From an uncultured delta proteobacterium (GTDB lineage: Bacteria > Desulfobacterota > Syntrophia > Syntrophales > Smithellaceae), in contig CAIVQG010000053.1 of NCBI GenBank assembly GCA_903907985.1, positions 1-34,915 of the forward strand: DNA of 34,915 nt, read 5' to 3'. The notes under the pieces are model-generated. The model was not told the DNA's origin. It made no database searches and saw only the letters and a list, made by a program, of their open reading frames with translations. This document shows, piece by piece, positions 1 to 8,747 of this stretch (its first letter is position 1; the number at the start of each line of letters is the position of its first letter). The translations under genes were made by a program, and so were the position numbers.

Positions 1-517
1 AACATCAGACAAAGCAAATATTTAGAAACTTGATGCTTTTCCACATAATGAGCATAGGCATAGAGTGAGGCCATGCCGAAAAACATGCTCAACACATCCT
101 TATGCTCGGCGGCCCAGGCCACCGATTCTACGCGTAACAGGTGAAGGGCAAAAAATGCCGCCACAAAAGCGGAAGCCCAAAGACGATTCGTGGCTTTGTT
201 CAAAAAAAGGAATAAAAAAAGCACGGCGCCAATATGCAAAAGCAGGCTGACGACATAATGGGCGGAAGCATTGGCCCCGAACAAGCGCCAATTCAGCATG
301 ATGGAAAGCCAGGTCAGGGGATGCCAATACTCCAGGCTGGAATTGGTGAATGCCCATTTAATGTTTTGGTGTTAATTCCGGATTGAACATGAACATTTTC
401 CGTAATTAATCTGTCATCGTCAAAATTAACAAAATCGTTACCCAGAATACGGCCAAAAGCAATACAAGAAGCAACTATTAAAAATACTATAATTAAATAT
501 CTGTATTTATTGTTCAT
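1..517 (-). pseudogene. Partial, frameshifted tandem copy of the TPR membrane glycosyltransferase-like gene
   Basis: This is the 5' part of a second copy of the neighbouring gene at 538-2682; it runs off the left edge. Aligned by eye with 2165-2682 it differs at about 13 of 517 bases plus one missing base near 367-369. That deletion shifts the frame after about 50 residues and leads to a stop at 314. Past the deletion the original frame is open again to position 1, so the break is a single event. Two substitutions hit conserved residues: Pro to Leu in the HPLRVESVAW motif, and His to Tyr in the SAHHVV stretch. Only 20 bases separate it from the stop of the upstream copy. It is either a decaying recent duplicate or an assembly/sequencing artefact; the clustering of extra substitutions argues that the copy itself is real. 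Confidence 0.8.
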
Positions 518-537
518 AAATCACTGCCATAAAAAAG

Positions 538-2682
538 TTAACGCTTTCGCTTTTGCTGAATCGCTAAAGCCACTCGTAATGCCTGGCGGGCTTCTTCATA
601 GTCGGGTTTGATATCAACGGCCCGGCGAAAATATTCGATAGCTTCTTCAATTTTACCGGTATTGGCTAAAGCTAAACCAACGTTCAAATAGTTTTCGGGA
701 TCGTTCGGATCTATGCGTAAAGCCTGACGGAAATGATATAATGCCTCATCATGCTTGCGTTGTTTTCCTAAGCTTACACCCAACTGAACGTGTGCGGTAT
801 AGTCCGCGGGATTGATCTTGACGGCCTCAAGATAGTGAGCAATAGCTTCCTCATGCATTCCTTGTTTATCAAGACAAGCAGCAAGGTTATTATGAATTTT
901 AGTTTTGGAATAATTACCGCTCGATTTTAGCGCCTCGCGGAAATGAGCAATAGCTTCATCAATCAATCCCTGTGTCCTTAAGGCTAATGCTAAATTATAA
1001 TGAGAATAATCGGCATAAGCATTAGATTTTATCTGCAAAGCGGCGCGGAAATGAGTAATTGCTTCTTCAGTTTTACCTTCTTCTGCCAATTCAACACCTA
1101 GATTATTATGAACGTTAGCTTTGGTATTATTATCGCTCGATTTTAGCGCCTCGCGGAAATGAGCAATAGCTTCATCAATCAATCCCTGTGTCCTTAAGGC
1201 TAATGCTAAATTATAATGAGAATAATCGGCATCAGCATTAGGTTTTATCTGCAAAGCGGCACGGAAATGATTAATTGCTTCTTCTGTCTTACCTTCTTCT
1301 GCCAATTCAACACCTAGGCTATTATGAGCCAGATAATTATTTTTCGTAACTTGCAGGGCATGGCTAAACAGTAAAACGCCGTTTTTCCAGTAACCGCACT
1401 GCTGCGAGGTCAGGATAATCAATACGAAAAGGACAATACCCGCCACAGGAAGCAAAATTGCCTTGCGCAGATTTTCTTTAGGGAATAAAGCAACCATACC
1501 CCAGGCCAGCATGATACCAATCCCAACCGAGGGGAAATAAGTGTAACGATCCGCCATAGCCTGATTACCTGCCTGCATCAAGCCGATTACGGGAAATAAG
1601 GTACCCAAATACCAAAACCACCCCACCGCAAGGAAAGGTGCTCTCCTGACTAAGTAAACGACAGCAACACTAATTGCCAGTAAAACGGCAGCGGCACCAA
1701 AGACCTGCCAAATTTGAAAAGAATGCTCCAGCGGATAGAAAAACGCTAGGTTAACAGGCCAGAAAGTTTTGCCCAGATAAGCAACGTAAGATATAGTAGC
1801 GTTCATTAAGCGTTCGGAAAATGGGTTGACTTGCAATGAAACCATATAATTGTCGGCCCGTAATTGCCAAATGAGCATAACACCCAAAGATATTGATAAA
1901 AGAAAAAATGGTGCCTTTTCCAATAAAATATTGCCGATCGCAGCGTGGACACTTTTCACTGGAACAGCTCTATTTTTCTCCGGGAGGGAGGTGACAACCT
2001 TACGCTGTTTATTTTTTTTCTTGCCGGTTTTTTGCTCAGCCACTACTGGAATGTTCACAGGAGTTAACTGTTTTTGCCACCGTGCCAGCGGCCAATAATC
2101 AAGCAAAAGCAGAACACAGGGCAGTGTGACCAGTGTTGGTTTGGACAGGAGACTCAAAGCAAACAATATCAGGCAAAGCAAATATTTAGAAACTTGATGC
2201 TTTTCCACATAATGAGCATAGGCATAGAGTGAGGCCATGCCGAAAAACATGCTCAACACATCCTTATGCTCGGCGGCCCAGGCCACCGATTCTACGCGTA
2301 ACGGGTGAAGGGCAAAAAATGCCGCCACAAAAGCGGAAGCCCAAAGACGATTCGTGGCTTTGTTCAAAAAAAGGAATAAAAAAAGCACGGCGCCAATATG
2401 CAAAAGCAGGCTGACGACATGATGGGCGGAAGCATTGGCCCCGAACAAGCGCCAATTCAGCATGATGGAAAGCCAGGTCAGGGGATGCCAATACTCCAGG
2501 CTGGAATTGGTAAAAGCCCATTTAATGCTTTCGGTGTTAATTCCGGATTGAACATGAACATTTGCCGTGATCAATCTGTCATCGTCAAATTTAACAAAAT
2601 CATTACCCAGAATACGGCCAAAAGCAATACAAGAAGCAACTATTAAAAATACTATAATTAAATATTTGTATTTATTGTTCAT
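538..2682 (-). CDS. Multi-membrane GT-C/TMTC-like glycosyltransferase with C-terminal TPRs
   Basis: The 714-residue protein has a hydrophobic N-terminal two-thirds (roughly residues 1-430, about ten hydrophobic segments) and a C-terminal block of tetratricopeptide repeats from about residue 448 to 705. Motifs NDFVKFDDD (an acidic pair in the first periplasmic loop), WHPLTWLS and HPLRVESVAWAAEHKDVLS are characteristic of the bacterial TMTC/PMT-like GT-C family, presumed to use a polyprenyl-phosphate sugar donor. A Lys-rich loop lies near residues 205-245. The acceptor is unknown; neighbouring methyltransferases, a GT2 and an acyltransferase suggest cell-surface glycan or glycoprotein work. The start follows a possible promoter at 2731-2758; no strong ribosome-binding site is visible. 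A 216-base internal duplication adds two TPRs. Enzymatic activity is inferred from family only. Confidence 0.75.
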   Translation of the reverse strand: MNNKYKYLIIVFLIVASCIAFGRILGNDFVKFDDDRLITANVHVQSGINTESIKWAFTNSSLEYWHPLTWLSIMLNWRLFGANASAHHVVSLLLHIGAVLFLFLFLNKATNRLWASAFVAAFFALHPLRVESVAWAAEHKDVLSMFFGMASLYAYAHYVEKHQVSKYLLCLILFALSLLSKPTLVTLPCVLLLLDYWPLARWQKQLTPVNIPVVAEQKTGKKKNKQRKVVTSLPEKNRAVPVKSVHAAIGNILLEKAPFFLLSISLGVMLIWQLRADNYMVSLQVNPFSERLMNATISYVAYLGKTFWPVNLAFFYPLEHSFQIWQVFGAAAVLLAISVAVVYLVRRAPFLAVGWFWYLGTLFPVIGLMQAGNQAMADRYTYFPSVGIGIMLAWGMVALFPKENLRKAILLPVAGIVLFVLIILTSQQCGYWKNGVLLFSHALQVTKNNYLAHNSLGVELAEEGKTEEAINHFRAALQIKPNADADYSHYNLALALRTQGLIDEAIAHFREALKSSDNNTKANVHNNLGVELAEEGKTEEAITHFRAALQIKSNAYADYSHYNLALALRTQGLIDEAIAHFREALKSSGNYSKTKIHNNLAACLDKQGMHEEAIAHYLEAVKINPADYTAHVQLGVSLGKQRKHDEALYHFRQALRIDPNDPENYLNVGLALANTGKIEEAIEYFRRAVDIKPDYEEARQALRVALAIQQKRKR
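900..1331 (-). repeat. 216-base tandem repeat encoding duplicated TPR pairs
   Basis: Two direct copies at a 216-base offset (about 900-1115 and 1116-1331) each encode 72 residues, that is two TPR motifs. The first roughly 100 bases after position 919 and after 1135 are identical; about eight differences fall in the rest. In-frame length (72 codons) keeps the gene open. This indicates recent expansion of the TPR domain. Confidence 0.85.
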
Positions 2683-2730
2683 CTTTGGGAAGCATCCACA
2701 TAATTATTAACGGAGATAAAAATTTCGTTG

Positions 2731-2758
2731 CTTATATACTAATACCGGTAAAAATCAA
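2731..2758 (-). promoter_or_regulatory. Candidate sigma-70-type promoter for the gene at 538-2682
   Basis: On the minus strand TTGATT (2753-2758) is followed after 16 bases by TATAAG (2731-2736). This would start transcription about 40 bases before the ATG at 2682. The match is moderate and found by eye only. Confidence 0.35.
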
Positions 2759-2820
2759 CTCCAAATAGCATTTCCAGGAGAGGCCGCCGACAACAATGAA
2801 CGCATTTATATTTGGACAGT

Positions 2821-3377
2821 CTAACCCCGCTTACCGATTACATTAGCCGGCACACCGGAAACAATAGTGTAAGGCTCAACATCCTTTACGACAACTGCTC
2901 CGGTTGCAACAATTGCACCACGACCGATTGTAATCCCGCCGGGAATGCAAACATGGGCACCGATCCATACATCGTCTTCGATAACAACAGGGCAATAATA
3001 TGATCTAGGCTTGTCATCGGGCGATCAGGTTGAGTGAAATTGTGCCCTGAAGAATATATAGCGGTATGGGGGCCAATCATGACGCCATCGCCGATCGTAA
3101 TTCCACCCCGGCCGTCGAGGATCGCTCCGGAGTTGACGGAGAAATTACGTCCTGCCTCAATACCGTAAGTATGGGTGAAATAGACACCCGGATAGATGAG
3201 AGTCAAAGATTTAATTTTTTTGAAAAGAAGTTTATAGAGACCGTAACGGCCAAGCATGCCCTCCATGGAGGGAAGATTGCGAGTTATCCACCCGATATAC
3301 TCCTCTATCCAGATGTGAAAAAGATGGCCGGAGTACCGCCCCAGAAAACGCCCTATTGGGCCGACTTGCTTTTCCAT
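2821..3377 (-). pseudogene. Frameshifted left-handed beta-helix (hexapeptide) acyltransferase
   Basis: The ATG-initiated frame from 3377 encodes a typical WcaF/LacA-like O-acetyltransferase up to the GHNF..PDRPM segment, about residue 128. It then switches near 2991-2995 into a frame ending at 2886. In the alternative frame the family continues perfectly: [18 protein letters not shown], then [13 protein letters not shown], then [13 protein letters not shown] and a stop at 2821-2823. Restoring one C in the CCC run (minus strand) would give APVVIEDD and an intact protein of about 185 residues. The break is a single-base loss in a short homopolymer, so a sequencing error is a real alternative to a pseudogene. 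If intact, it would acetylate a sugar of the surface glycan made by the neighbouring genes. The catalytic-type His is present in the GHNF stretch. Confidence 0.8.
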
Positions 3378-3407
3378 TACGCACTTCCCCCGTACATTTT
3401 TCCCTTT

Positions 3408-4148
3408 TTAATCATTTTTTACTAATACAATTTTTGCAAACATAGCACAACTATCCATCCAACGTGCCAGCAAGCTCTCCAGAAAACGCCAAAACCCGAA
3501 AGCCCAGCCCGGTTGCAAACTGATCAGCGATACACCGCCGGACAAAAGATAGCGAAAGGGCATAATCGGTTCAATACGGCTGATGCGCAATCTAGGAAAT
3601 TCATTTTCAAATTGTTTTCGATCCCTGTGAAATACAATCCAGGGCAGGGCTCCATTGGCCCCGGAAAGCGGACCTTCACTGGCAAACTCCCACTGTTTTG
3701 AATCAAGCCGGAATGGTTCATGGTGAAATTTAGAATAGACAAAGTGTGACCATGATGTCACCCAGGGCTCCACCATCAACATGACACCTCCGGGACGAAG
3801 ACACCGCACTGCCTCGCGCAGAAAGAGCCGGGGCTCGGGAAGATGATGAAACACATCGGTCATGACAATTGCTTTGAGTGATCCGTTAGCAAATGGTAAA
3901 TATCCGGCATCAAGAACAAGATCGATATCTGAGATGTAAAAACATTCCGATGTAATAACACCCGGCAAAAACTTTTTGAAAAAACCGGCACCCGCCCCTA
4001 TCTCAAGAACAGAACCGTTTCCTTCCGGTAGGTAATTGAACAAAGCCTGATACCATTCTTCGTAGATGCGGCAGAGAAATCTTTTCTCTTGAATTATACG
4101 CCTTCTCAGATAAATTATTTCCGGGGCATCGAGATTAATGCACCTCAT
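3408..4148 (-). CDS. Class I SAM-dependent methyltransferase
   Basis: The 246-residue protein carries a glycine-rich SAM-binding motif VLEIGAGAGFF (about residues 47-57). It also has an acidic second strand (SDIDLVLDAGYLPF) and the type 11 methyltransferase signature VMTDVFHHLPEPRLFLREAVRCLRPGGVMLMVEP. I chose the ATG at 4148; a TTG directly before it is also in frame, and no clear Shine-Dalgarno sequence is visible. It ends 30 bases before the acyltransferase start and follows the fusion gene at 4189-5649, so the three are probably co-transcribed. The substrate cannot be read from the sequence; a sugar or lipid-linked glycan is inferred from context. Confidence 0.85.
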   Translation of the reverse strand: MRCINLDAPEIIYLRRRIIQEKRFLCRIYEEWYQALFNYLPEGNGSVLEIGAGAGFFKKFLPGVITSECFYISDIDLVLDAGYLPFANGSLKAIVMTDVFHHLPEPRLFLREAVRCLRPGGVMLMVEPWVTSWSHFVYSKFHHEPFRLDSKQWEFASEGPLSGANGALPWIVFHRDRKQFENEFPRLRISRIEPIMPFRYLLSGGVSLISLQPGWAFGFWRFLESLLARWMDSCAMFAKIVLVKND

Positions 4149-4188
4149 CAAGGGGTGTATAAAAAGTGATTTAAGGATGGCATCCCCC

Positions 4189-5649
4189 TCAAATAAATTT
4201 GATTCTTAACGCGGCAAAGCAGACCATGCGCAGCAGCAGCCAGCCGTGTTTCCAGCGACTGATATTGGTTGTTCCATAAGTGCGTTCCCGATAACGAATT
4301 GGAACTTCGCTGATTTTTAGATTTAATTTGGCGGCGCCAAATAAAAGGTCGAAATCGCCAAAAGGATCAAAGTCGCCAAAATACGCTCTGTTGGCAGCAA
4401 TTCTTTCATAATCCTTTTTCCAAAGCACCTTAGTGCCGCATAATGTATCCTTAATCGGCTGACCAAGCAACCAGGAAAAAGCCAAACTGAAAAACTTGTT
4501 ACCCAGAAGGTTAAAAAAACGCATCGCTTCCTTTTCCATTGGATATACTAAACGCACTCCGTTGACGAATTCAGCTTTACCACTGGCGAGGACATCATAA
4601 AATCTGGGCAGGTCTTCCGGCGGCACTGTAAGATCAGCATCAAGAATCATCAGAATATCGCCGGTAGCATGCTGGAAGCCCAGGCGAACAGCATCGCCTT
4701 TGCCCTGGCCGGTTTGCCGCAGAAGTTTGGATAAACGGTGAGGATTATCCGCCATTGCCTTTGCAATAACTTCATAAGTATTATCGGAAGATCCGCCTTC
4801 AACAAAGATTAATTCCGTAGCAGCGCCCATTTCCGGCACTTCGTCAAATATTTTTTGTATATTCCCGGCTTCGTTGCGCGCGGGAATGACAACAGATACT
4901 ATAGGCGCCGGCGCTGCTGCTGCAACCGCCGGGCAGGGTCGGGCTATGATAATGTTGGTTAAGGCGAACCACCGGAACGGCCAGATTTTGACAACAAACC
5001 GATTGAACAGCGAATCCACCAGTGGCGTCCGGAGAGGCCAGACAATTTCCTCCCAGTGTCTGATGACTTCAAAATCGGCAAGGGAAAGCAAACCGCTTAC
5101 GTCTTCCACAGTGAGCCAATTTTGGGGCAATAACGGTTTGGCCAGACCAAACTTGCGGATAATCCTGAATGGTAATTCCCATAACCGGCTGTACGTTGTG
5201 ATAATGATCCTAGATCCCGATGCGGTAAGAGGCCTTATCTTCTGCAACACTGCTTGCACATCCCACAAATCATTAACCAGATCAGAGAGAATAATAAAAT
5301 CAAAATGTTCTTTTACATCAATTTCATGAGCGTCGGCTTGTATAAAGTGCAAATCAGGATGGCTGTTCCTGGCCTGTTCCATCATCTGTGATGAAAAATC
5401 TACACCAACACCATACGAAGGCTGAAGAGAGGCCAGCAAATCACCCTGTCCACAGCCTAACTCAATTACGCGCTGTCCCGGGGGCACAACAAATCGTAAT
5501 ACATCCTGCAACCGTTTGTGGTAATAACCACTGCATCTTCCCCACTGATGCTCGTTCTTGACAATATAATCCCAATGGGAAACATGTGACTTTTGATAGC
5601 TTTTATAATTTGCCATTCCTTCATTAGTATTCGAAATATTTTTAGCCAT
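4189..5649 (-). CDS. Fusion of SAM methyltransferase and family 2 glycosyltransferase
   Basis: This 486-residue protein has two domains. Residues about 40-235 form a class I methyltransferase with motif VIELGCGQGD (61-70), a GVDFS acidic strand and an ADAHEI loop. After an Ala/Pro-rich linker (about 238-250) comes a GT2 domain of the dolichyl-phosphate-mannose-synthase-like type. It starts VSVVIPARNEAGN and carries GQGKGDAVRLGF, the metal-binding LDADL (DxD-type, about 337-339) and a KDTLCGTKVLW segment. The ATG at 5649 is preceded by GGAAAGAG; an adjacent TTG at 5652 is in frame but less likely. The C-terminus ends in a hydrophobic stretch (WLLLRMVCFAALRI) that may contact the membrane. A polyprenyl-phosphate-sugar synthase feeding the GT-C proteins beside it would be coherent, but this is inference. 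Confidence 0.85.
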   Translation of the reverse strand: MAKNISNTNEGMANYKSYQKSHVSHWDYIVKNEHQWGRCSGYYHKRLQDVLRFVVPPGQRVIELGCGQGDLLASLQPSYGVGVDFSSQMMEQARNSHPDLHFIQADAHEIDVKEHFDFIILSDLVNDLWDVQAVLQKIRPLTASGSRIIITTYSRLWELPFRIIRKFGLAKPLLPQNWLTVEDVSGLLSLADFEVIRHWEEIVWPLRTPLVDSLFNRFVVKIWPFRWFALTNIIIARPCPAVAAAAPAPIVSVVIPARNEAGNIQKIFDEVPEMGAATELIFVEGGSSDNTYEVIAKAMADNPHRLSKLLRQTGQGKGDAVRLGFQHATGDILMILDADLTVPPEDLPRFYDVLASGKAEFVNGVRLVYPMEKEAMRFFNLLGNKFFSLAFSWLLGQPIKDTLCGTKVLWKKDYERIAANRAYFGDFDPFGDFDLLFGAAKLNLKISEVPIRYRERTYGTTNISRWKHGWLLLRMVCFAALRIKFI

Positions 5650-5770
5650 CAAGCAACTCTTTCCGGCAAATTATTGCCCTTTTTTCTTTTAAAACATTAT
5701 GAAACAAAGACTAACACAAGATGGAATATTTTTTCATTTTCTCAATAAATTACATCAACTCGAAATAACA

Positions 5771-7606
5771 TTATTTGGCACCATGTATTTTCCCCTGCTC
5801 CAGCGTCAATCGGAGAACCCGGCGCGCTTCTTCATAGGCGGGATTGATAGCAATAGCCGTGCGGAATTGATCAATTGCCTCTTGCCATTCACCTTTTCTG
5901 GCCTGAGCGACCCCTAAATTAAGATAAAATCCGGGATCACCTGGATTTATTCTTAGAGCCTGCCGGTAATGATAAATTGCTTCTTCATACTTATTTTGAT
6001 TAGTGAGTATTAGTCCAAGATTATTATGGGCTTTGGAATAGTTTGGATTTATCCTTACTGCTTCCTGGTAATGATGGAGTGTTTCCTCTGTTCTCCCCAG
6101 TCGATACAGAACATTTCCCAGATTGTAATGCACAGTATCATCGTTATACTTTATTCTCAAAGCAGCTTCATAATGCTCTATGGCCTCCTCATTTTTTCTT
6201 TCGGCAGCCAAAGCCACACCGAGATTAGTATGTGCCATATAGTTTTCTTTGGTTACCTGCAGGGCGTGATTAAAAAGAATGGTGCTGTTTTTCCAATAGC
6301 CGCACTGTTGCCAGGTCAGGAATGACAAGATCGCAATGCATATTACTCCCACTGGAAATAATATTGTTTTTCGTATTTCTTCACGCTTAATCAACAAAGG
6401 GATACCCCAAACCAACATAATGCTGATACCGATTAAAGGTATATAGGTATAGCGATCGGCCATTGCGTGTTTTCCTACCTGAACGATTCCGATAACAGGT
6501 AAAAGAGTTATTGCATACCAGAACCATCCAACAAATAGATACGGCAAACGTTTCACCGTTACAATAACAGCAGCGCTGATAATGAGAATCAGCAAAGCGG
6601 CGCCCAATACTTGCCATACCGGAAGTTGATCGGAAAAAGGATAGAAAACGGCCAGATCATAAGGCCAGAATGTTTTTCCAAGATATGTCACAAAAGAAAC
6701 AGGCGCGTTGGCAATTCGGGAACTAAGAGAAAAACCTTTAAAATCCGGTTTGTACTGAGCATAAAGCGTGATGATAGTAAAAGCTGCCGAAACGATAAAA
6801 AAAGGAATCTTTTCCTGAAGCTGCCATAACGGAATTATTCCTGCAATCTTTTTTTCTGTTACTTTTTGAATATTGGTCGGAGATACATTTTTCTGTTGCG
6901 CACCTTTTTTTAATCGGGTTTTCTGTTGCCTTTTTTCACTGCGGCCGGGCATAGGGTCCGGCAAGTGGGGTTCGGCTTTCCGCGAACCTAGCCGGCCGAG
7001 CGGCCAGTAATCGAGAAGGATCATCACTATGGGCAAAGTGACAATCATGGACTTGCTCATAAGCCCGCAGGCAAAGCACAAAAGAACAAGCAGATACCTT
7101 TTTGTGGCTGGTTTTTCTGTATAATAGACATACAGGCAAAAAGTCAGCATCCAGAAAAATGCACTCAAGACATCTTTACGCTCCGCGATCCAGGCAACTG
7201 ATTCCACATGAAGCGGGTGAAGCGCAAAAAGCGCCGCAATAAAGGCGCTGCGCCATATCGTCCCTGTCATCCGGTTAAAAAGCCAGAATAGCAGTAGAGC
7301 GCTCATTATATGCAGGAGAAGATTGGTCAGATGATACCCGCCAGGCTTTAAGCCATAGAGTTGGTAATCGAACATCAAGGATAGCCACGTCAGAGGGTGC
7401 CAGAATTGGGCATAGGTTGTACTAAACGCCCAATGAAATCCTTCCAGCGTGATGCCAGACTGGATATTTCTGTTCTCTGTCACATAAACGGGATCATCAA
7501 TATTAACAAAATCATTGCCCAATATCCGGCCATAAGCAACAAGGCAGATGATAATTAGCAAGGCAATAATAATATATTTTTTTGTTTTATCCGAAGATGG
7601 AGTCAT
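5771..7606 (-). CDS. Multi-membrane GT-C/TMTC-like glycosyltransferase with C-terminal TPRs (paralogue)
   Basis: The 611-residue protein is a diverged paralogue of the one at 538-2682, with the same architecture. A membrane region fills about residues 1-435, with NDFVNIDDPVYVT, WHPLTWLSLM and HPLHVESVAWIAERKDVLS. Four TPRs follow, from about 453 to 600, with a Lys/Arg-rich loop before about 260. I chose the ATG at 7606; an in-frame start at 7684 would add 26 non-family residues and overlap the upstream oxidoreductase gene. It probably shares a transcript with the downstream methyltransferase-GT2 fusion. Protein or lipid glycosylation at the membrane is the family expectation; substrates are unknown. 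Confidence 0.78.
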   Translation of the reverse strand: MTPSSDKTKKYIIIALLIIICLVAYGRILGNDFVNIDDPVYVTENRNIQSGITLEGFHWAFSTTYAQFWHPLTWLSLMFDYQLYGLKPGGYHLTNLLLHIMSALLLFWLFNRMTGTIWRSAFIAALFALHPLHVESVAWIAERKDVLSAFFWMLTFCLYVYYTEKPATKRYLLVLLCFACGLMSKSMIVTLPIVMILLDYWPLGRLGSRKAEPHLPDPMPGRSEKRQQKTRLKKGAQQKNVSPTNIQKVTEKKIAGIIPLWQLQEKIPFFIVSAAFTIITLYAQYKPDFKGFSLSSRIANAPVSFVTYLGKTFWPYDLAVFYPFSDQLPVWQVLGAALLILIISAAVIVTVKRLPYLFVGWFWYAITLLPVIGIVQVGKHAMADRYTYIPLIGISIMLVWGIPLLIKREEIRKTILFPVGVICIAILSFLTWQQCGYWKNSTILFNHALQVTKENYMAHTNLGVALAAERKNEEAIEHYEAALRIKYNDDTVHYNLGNVLYRLGRTEETLHHYQEAVRINPNYSKAHNNLGLILTNQNKYEEAIYHYRQALRINPGDPGFYLNLGVAQARKGEWQEAIDQFRTAIAINPAYEEARRVLRLTLEQGKIHGAK

Positions 7607-7631
7607 TGACTTAACGATTAATCCCAATCCT

Positions 7632-8669
7632 CTATGAAAATTGATTTTGCAATTTCTGCTGTTGCTCTTTTGCATGGGCAACAATTCTTTCTATGACTTC
7701 GGCAACTGATGGTTCGTCATGAATCAGGCCGGTTACCTGGCCTACGGGAAGAATTCCTGTTTTTGTATTTCCATCTTCCGTGGCCTGCTGGAAAGCCTTG
7801 AAACCGTTAGCCAAAAAAGCCATCTGCCGCGCGCTTTTCCAACCGGAAAGCAGCACACCTAAAAATAATTTCGCATAGGGCATCTCCATCTGACGGGCAA
7901 TATCCTGAGAATTGACAAAAGCCGCCGGCAGATTTAATCCTCTTTTAAATGCCTTTTTAGCCGCGGGTGTTTCCAGAACGCGGCACAATATTCCGTCAAA
8001 GCGGTCGGAAAACATTGTTTCGGTAACATCTTTTTCGATAGACAACTTTTTATAGTTGTCATGTAACGGACTTTCCTTAGTGGTCATAAAACGGGTTCCC
8101 ATGGCTATTCCTTCCGCACCTAAAGCCAGTGCTGCGGCCAGTCCCCGGCCGTCGGCAAAACCACCGGCGGCAATAATCGGAATATTTACCGCGTCCGCCA
8201 AAGAGGGAATAAGCACGAGTGAAGTCACATACTCACCATGCGCAGCAGCTTCGTATCCTGTAGAGATAACAGCATCCACCCCGTATTCCTGCGCCCTTTT
8301 AGCATGCCGGGCATTGACGACGGTGGCCACAACTTTCCCACCGTAAGCGTGCGCACCCTTGACAATCCAGTCACCTTTCCCCAGGGCGAAATTAATTACC
8401 GGCACTTTTTCTTCGAGCAGAACTTCGGCATTTTTCAAGGCTGCCGGAATAAGAAGTGTAGCATTCGCTCCAAAGGGTTTATCGGTAAGATCGCGTATTT
8501 CCCTTATTGCCTGACGTGTCTGCGCGGGGGTATAGGGACCAGTAGCGAGAATCCCCAGTCCACCGGCATTGGAAACCGCTGCCACCATCTTTGGCACACT
8601 GATCCAGCTCATGCCCGATAAAATAATGGGATATTTGATGCCAAACAGTTCGGTAATACGCGTTTTCAT
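7632..8669 (-). CDS. Nitronate monooxygenase-like / FabK-like FMN oxidoreductase
   Basis: This 345-residue TIM-barrel flavoprotein belongs to the 2-nitropropane dioxygenase/NMO family. It has the N-terminal YPIILSGMSWIS, the GYEAAAHGEY segment with the family His, AAGGFADGRGLAAALALGAEGIAMGTRF (FMN phosphate binding) and a C-terminal GQVTGLIHDEP. The ATG at 8669 has a strong AAGGAG eight bases upstream; a GTG two codons earlier is less likely. Family members oxidise nitronates or reduce enoyl thioesters, and the sequence does not decide between them. The neighbouring acyl-CoA dehydrogenase suggests a redox role in acyl-CoA metabolism. A terminator-like hairpin lies between the two genes, so expression may depend on readthrough. 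Confidence 0.85.
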   Translation of the reverse strand: MKTRITELFGIKYPIILSGMSWISVPKMVAAVSNAGGLGILATGPYTPAQTRQAIREIRDLTDKPFGANATLLIPAALKNAEVLLEEKVPVINFALGKGDWIVKGAHAYGGKVVATVVNARHAKRAQEYGVDAVISTGYEAAAHGEYVTSLVLIPSLADAVNIPIIAAGGFADGRGLAAALALGAEGIAMGTRFMTTKESPLHDNYKKLSIEKDVTETMFSDRFDGILCRVLETPAAKKAFKRGLNLPAAFVNSQDIARQMEMPYAKLFLGVLLSGWKSARQMAFLANGFKAFQQATEDGNTKTGILPVGQVTGLIHDEPSVAEVIERIVAHAKEQQQKLQNQFS

Positions 8670-8686
8670 AATCACTCCTTTTTCCC

Positions 8687-8732
8687 AAAAAAAATCAGGC
8701 GGGGGCGATCCTAAAACTTAGACCCCGCCTGA
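8687..8732 (-). terminator. Intrinsic terminator after the acyl-CoA dehydrogenase gene
   Basis: On the minus strand a perfect 10-bp GC-rich stem (arms 8695-8704 and 8723-8732, TCAGGCGGGG and its complement, 18-base loop) is followed directly by eight T residues (8687-8694). This is a textbook rho-independent terminator, 15 bases after the upstream stop codon. Its T-tract ends only about six bases before the Shine-Dalgarno of the next gene, so it could also act as an attenuator. Confidence 0.85.
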
Positions 8733-8747
8733 AAATTATTTTTATAA

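Noticed and set aside
100-357. Open frame on the minus strand and its twin at 2264-2521
   Set aside because: Both are out-of-frame shadows of the glycosyltransferase copies; their similarity comes from the DNA duplication, and they lack any recognisable domain.
900-1331. Possible CRISPR-like or mobile repeat
   Set aside because: The two 216-base units are in-frame coding TPR repeats, without spacers or terminal inverted repeats.
2812-3003. Plus-strand open frame with several cysteines
   Set aside because: It is antisense to the acyltransferase, whose protein match across two frames explains the region.
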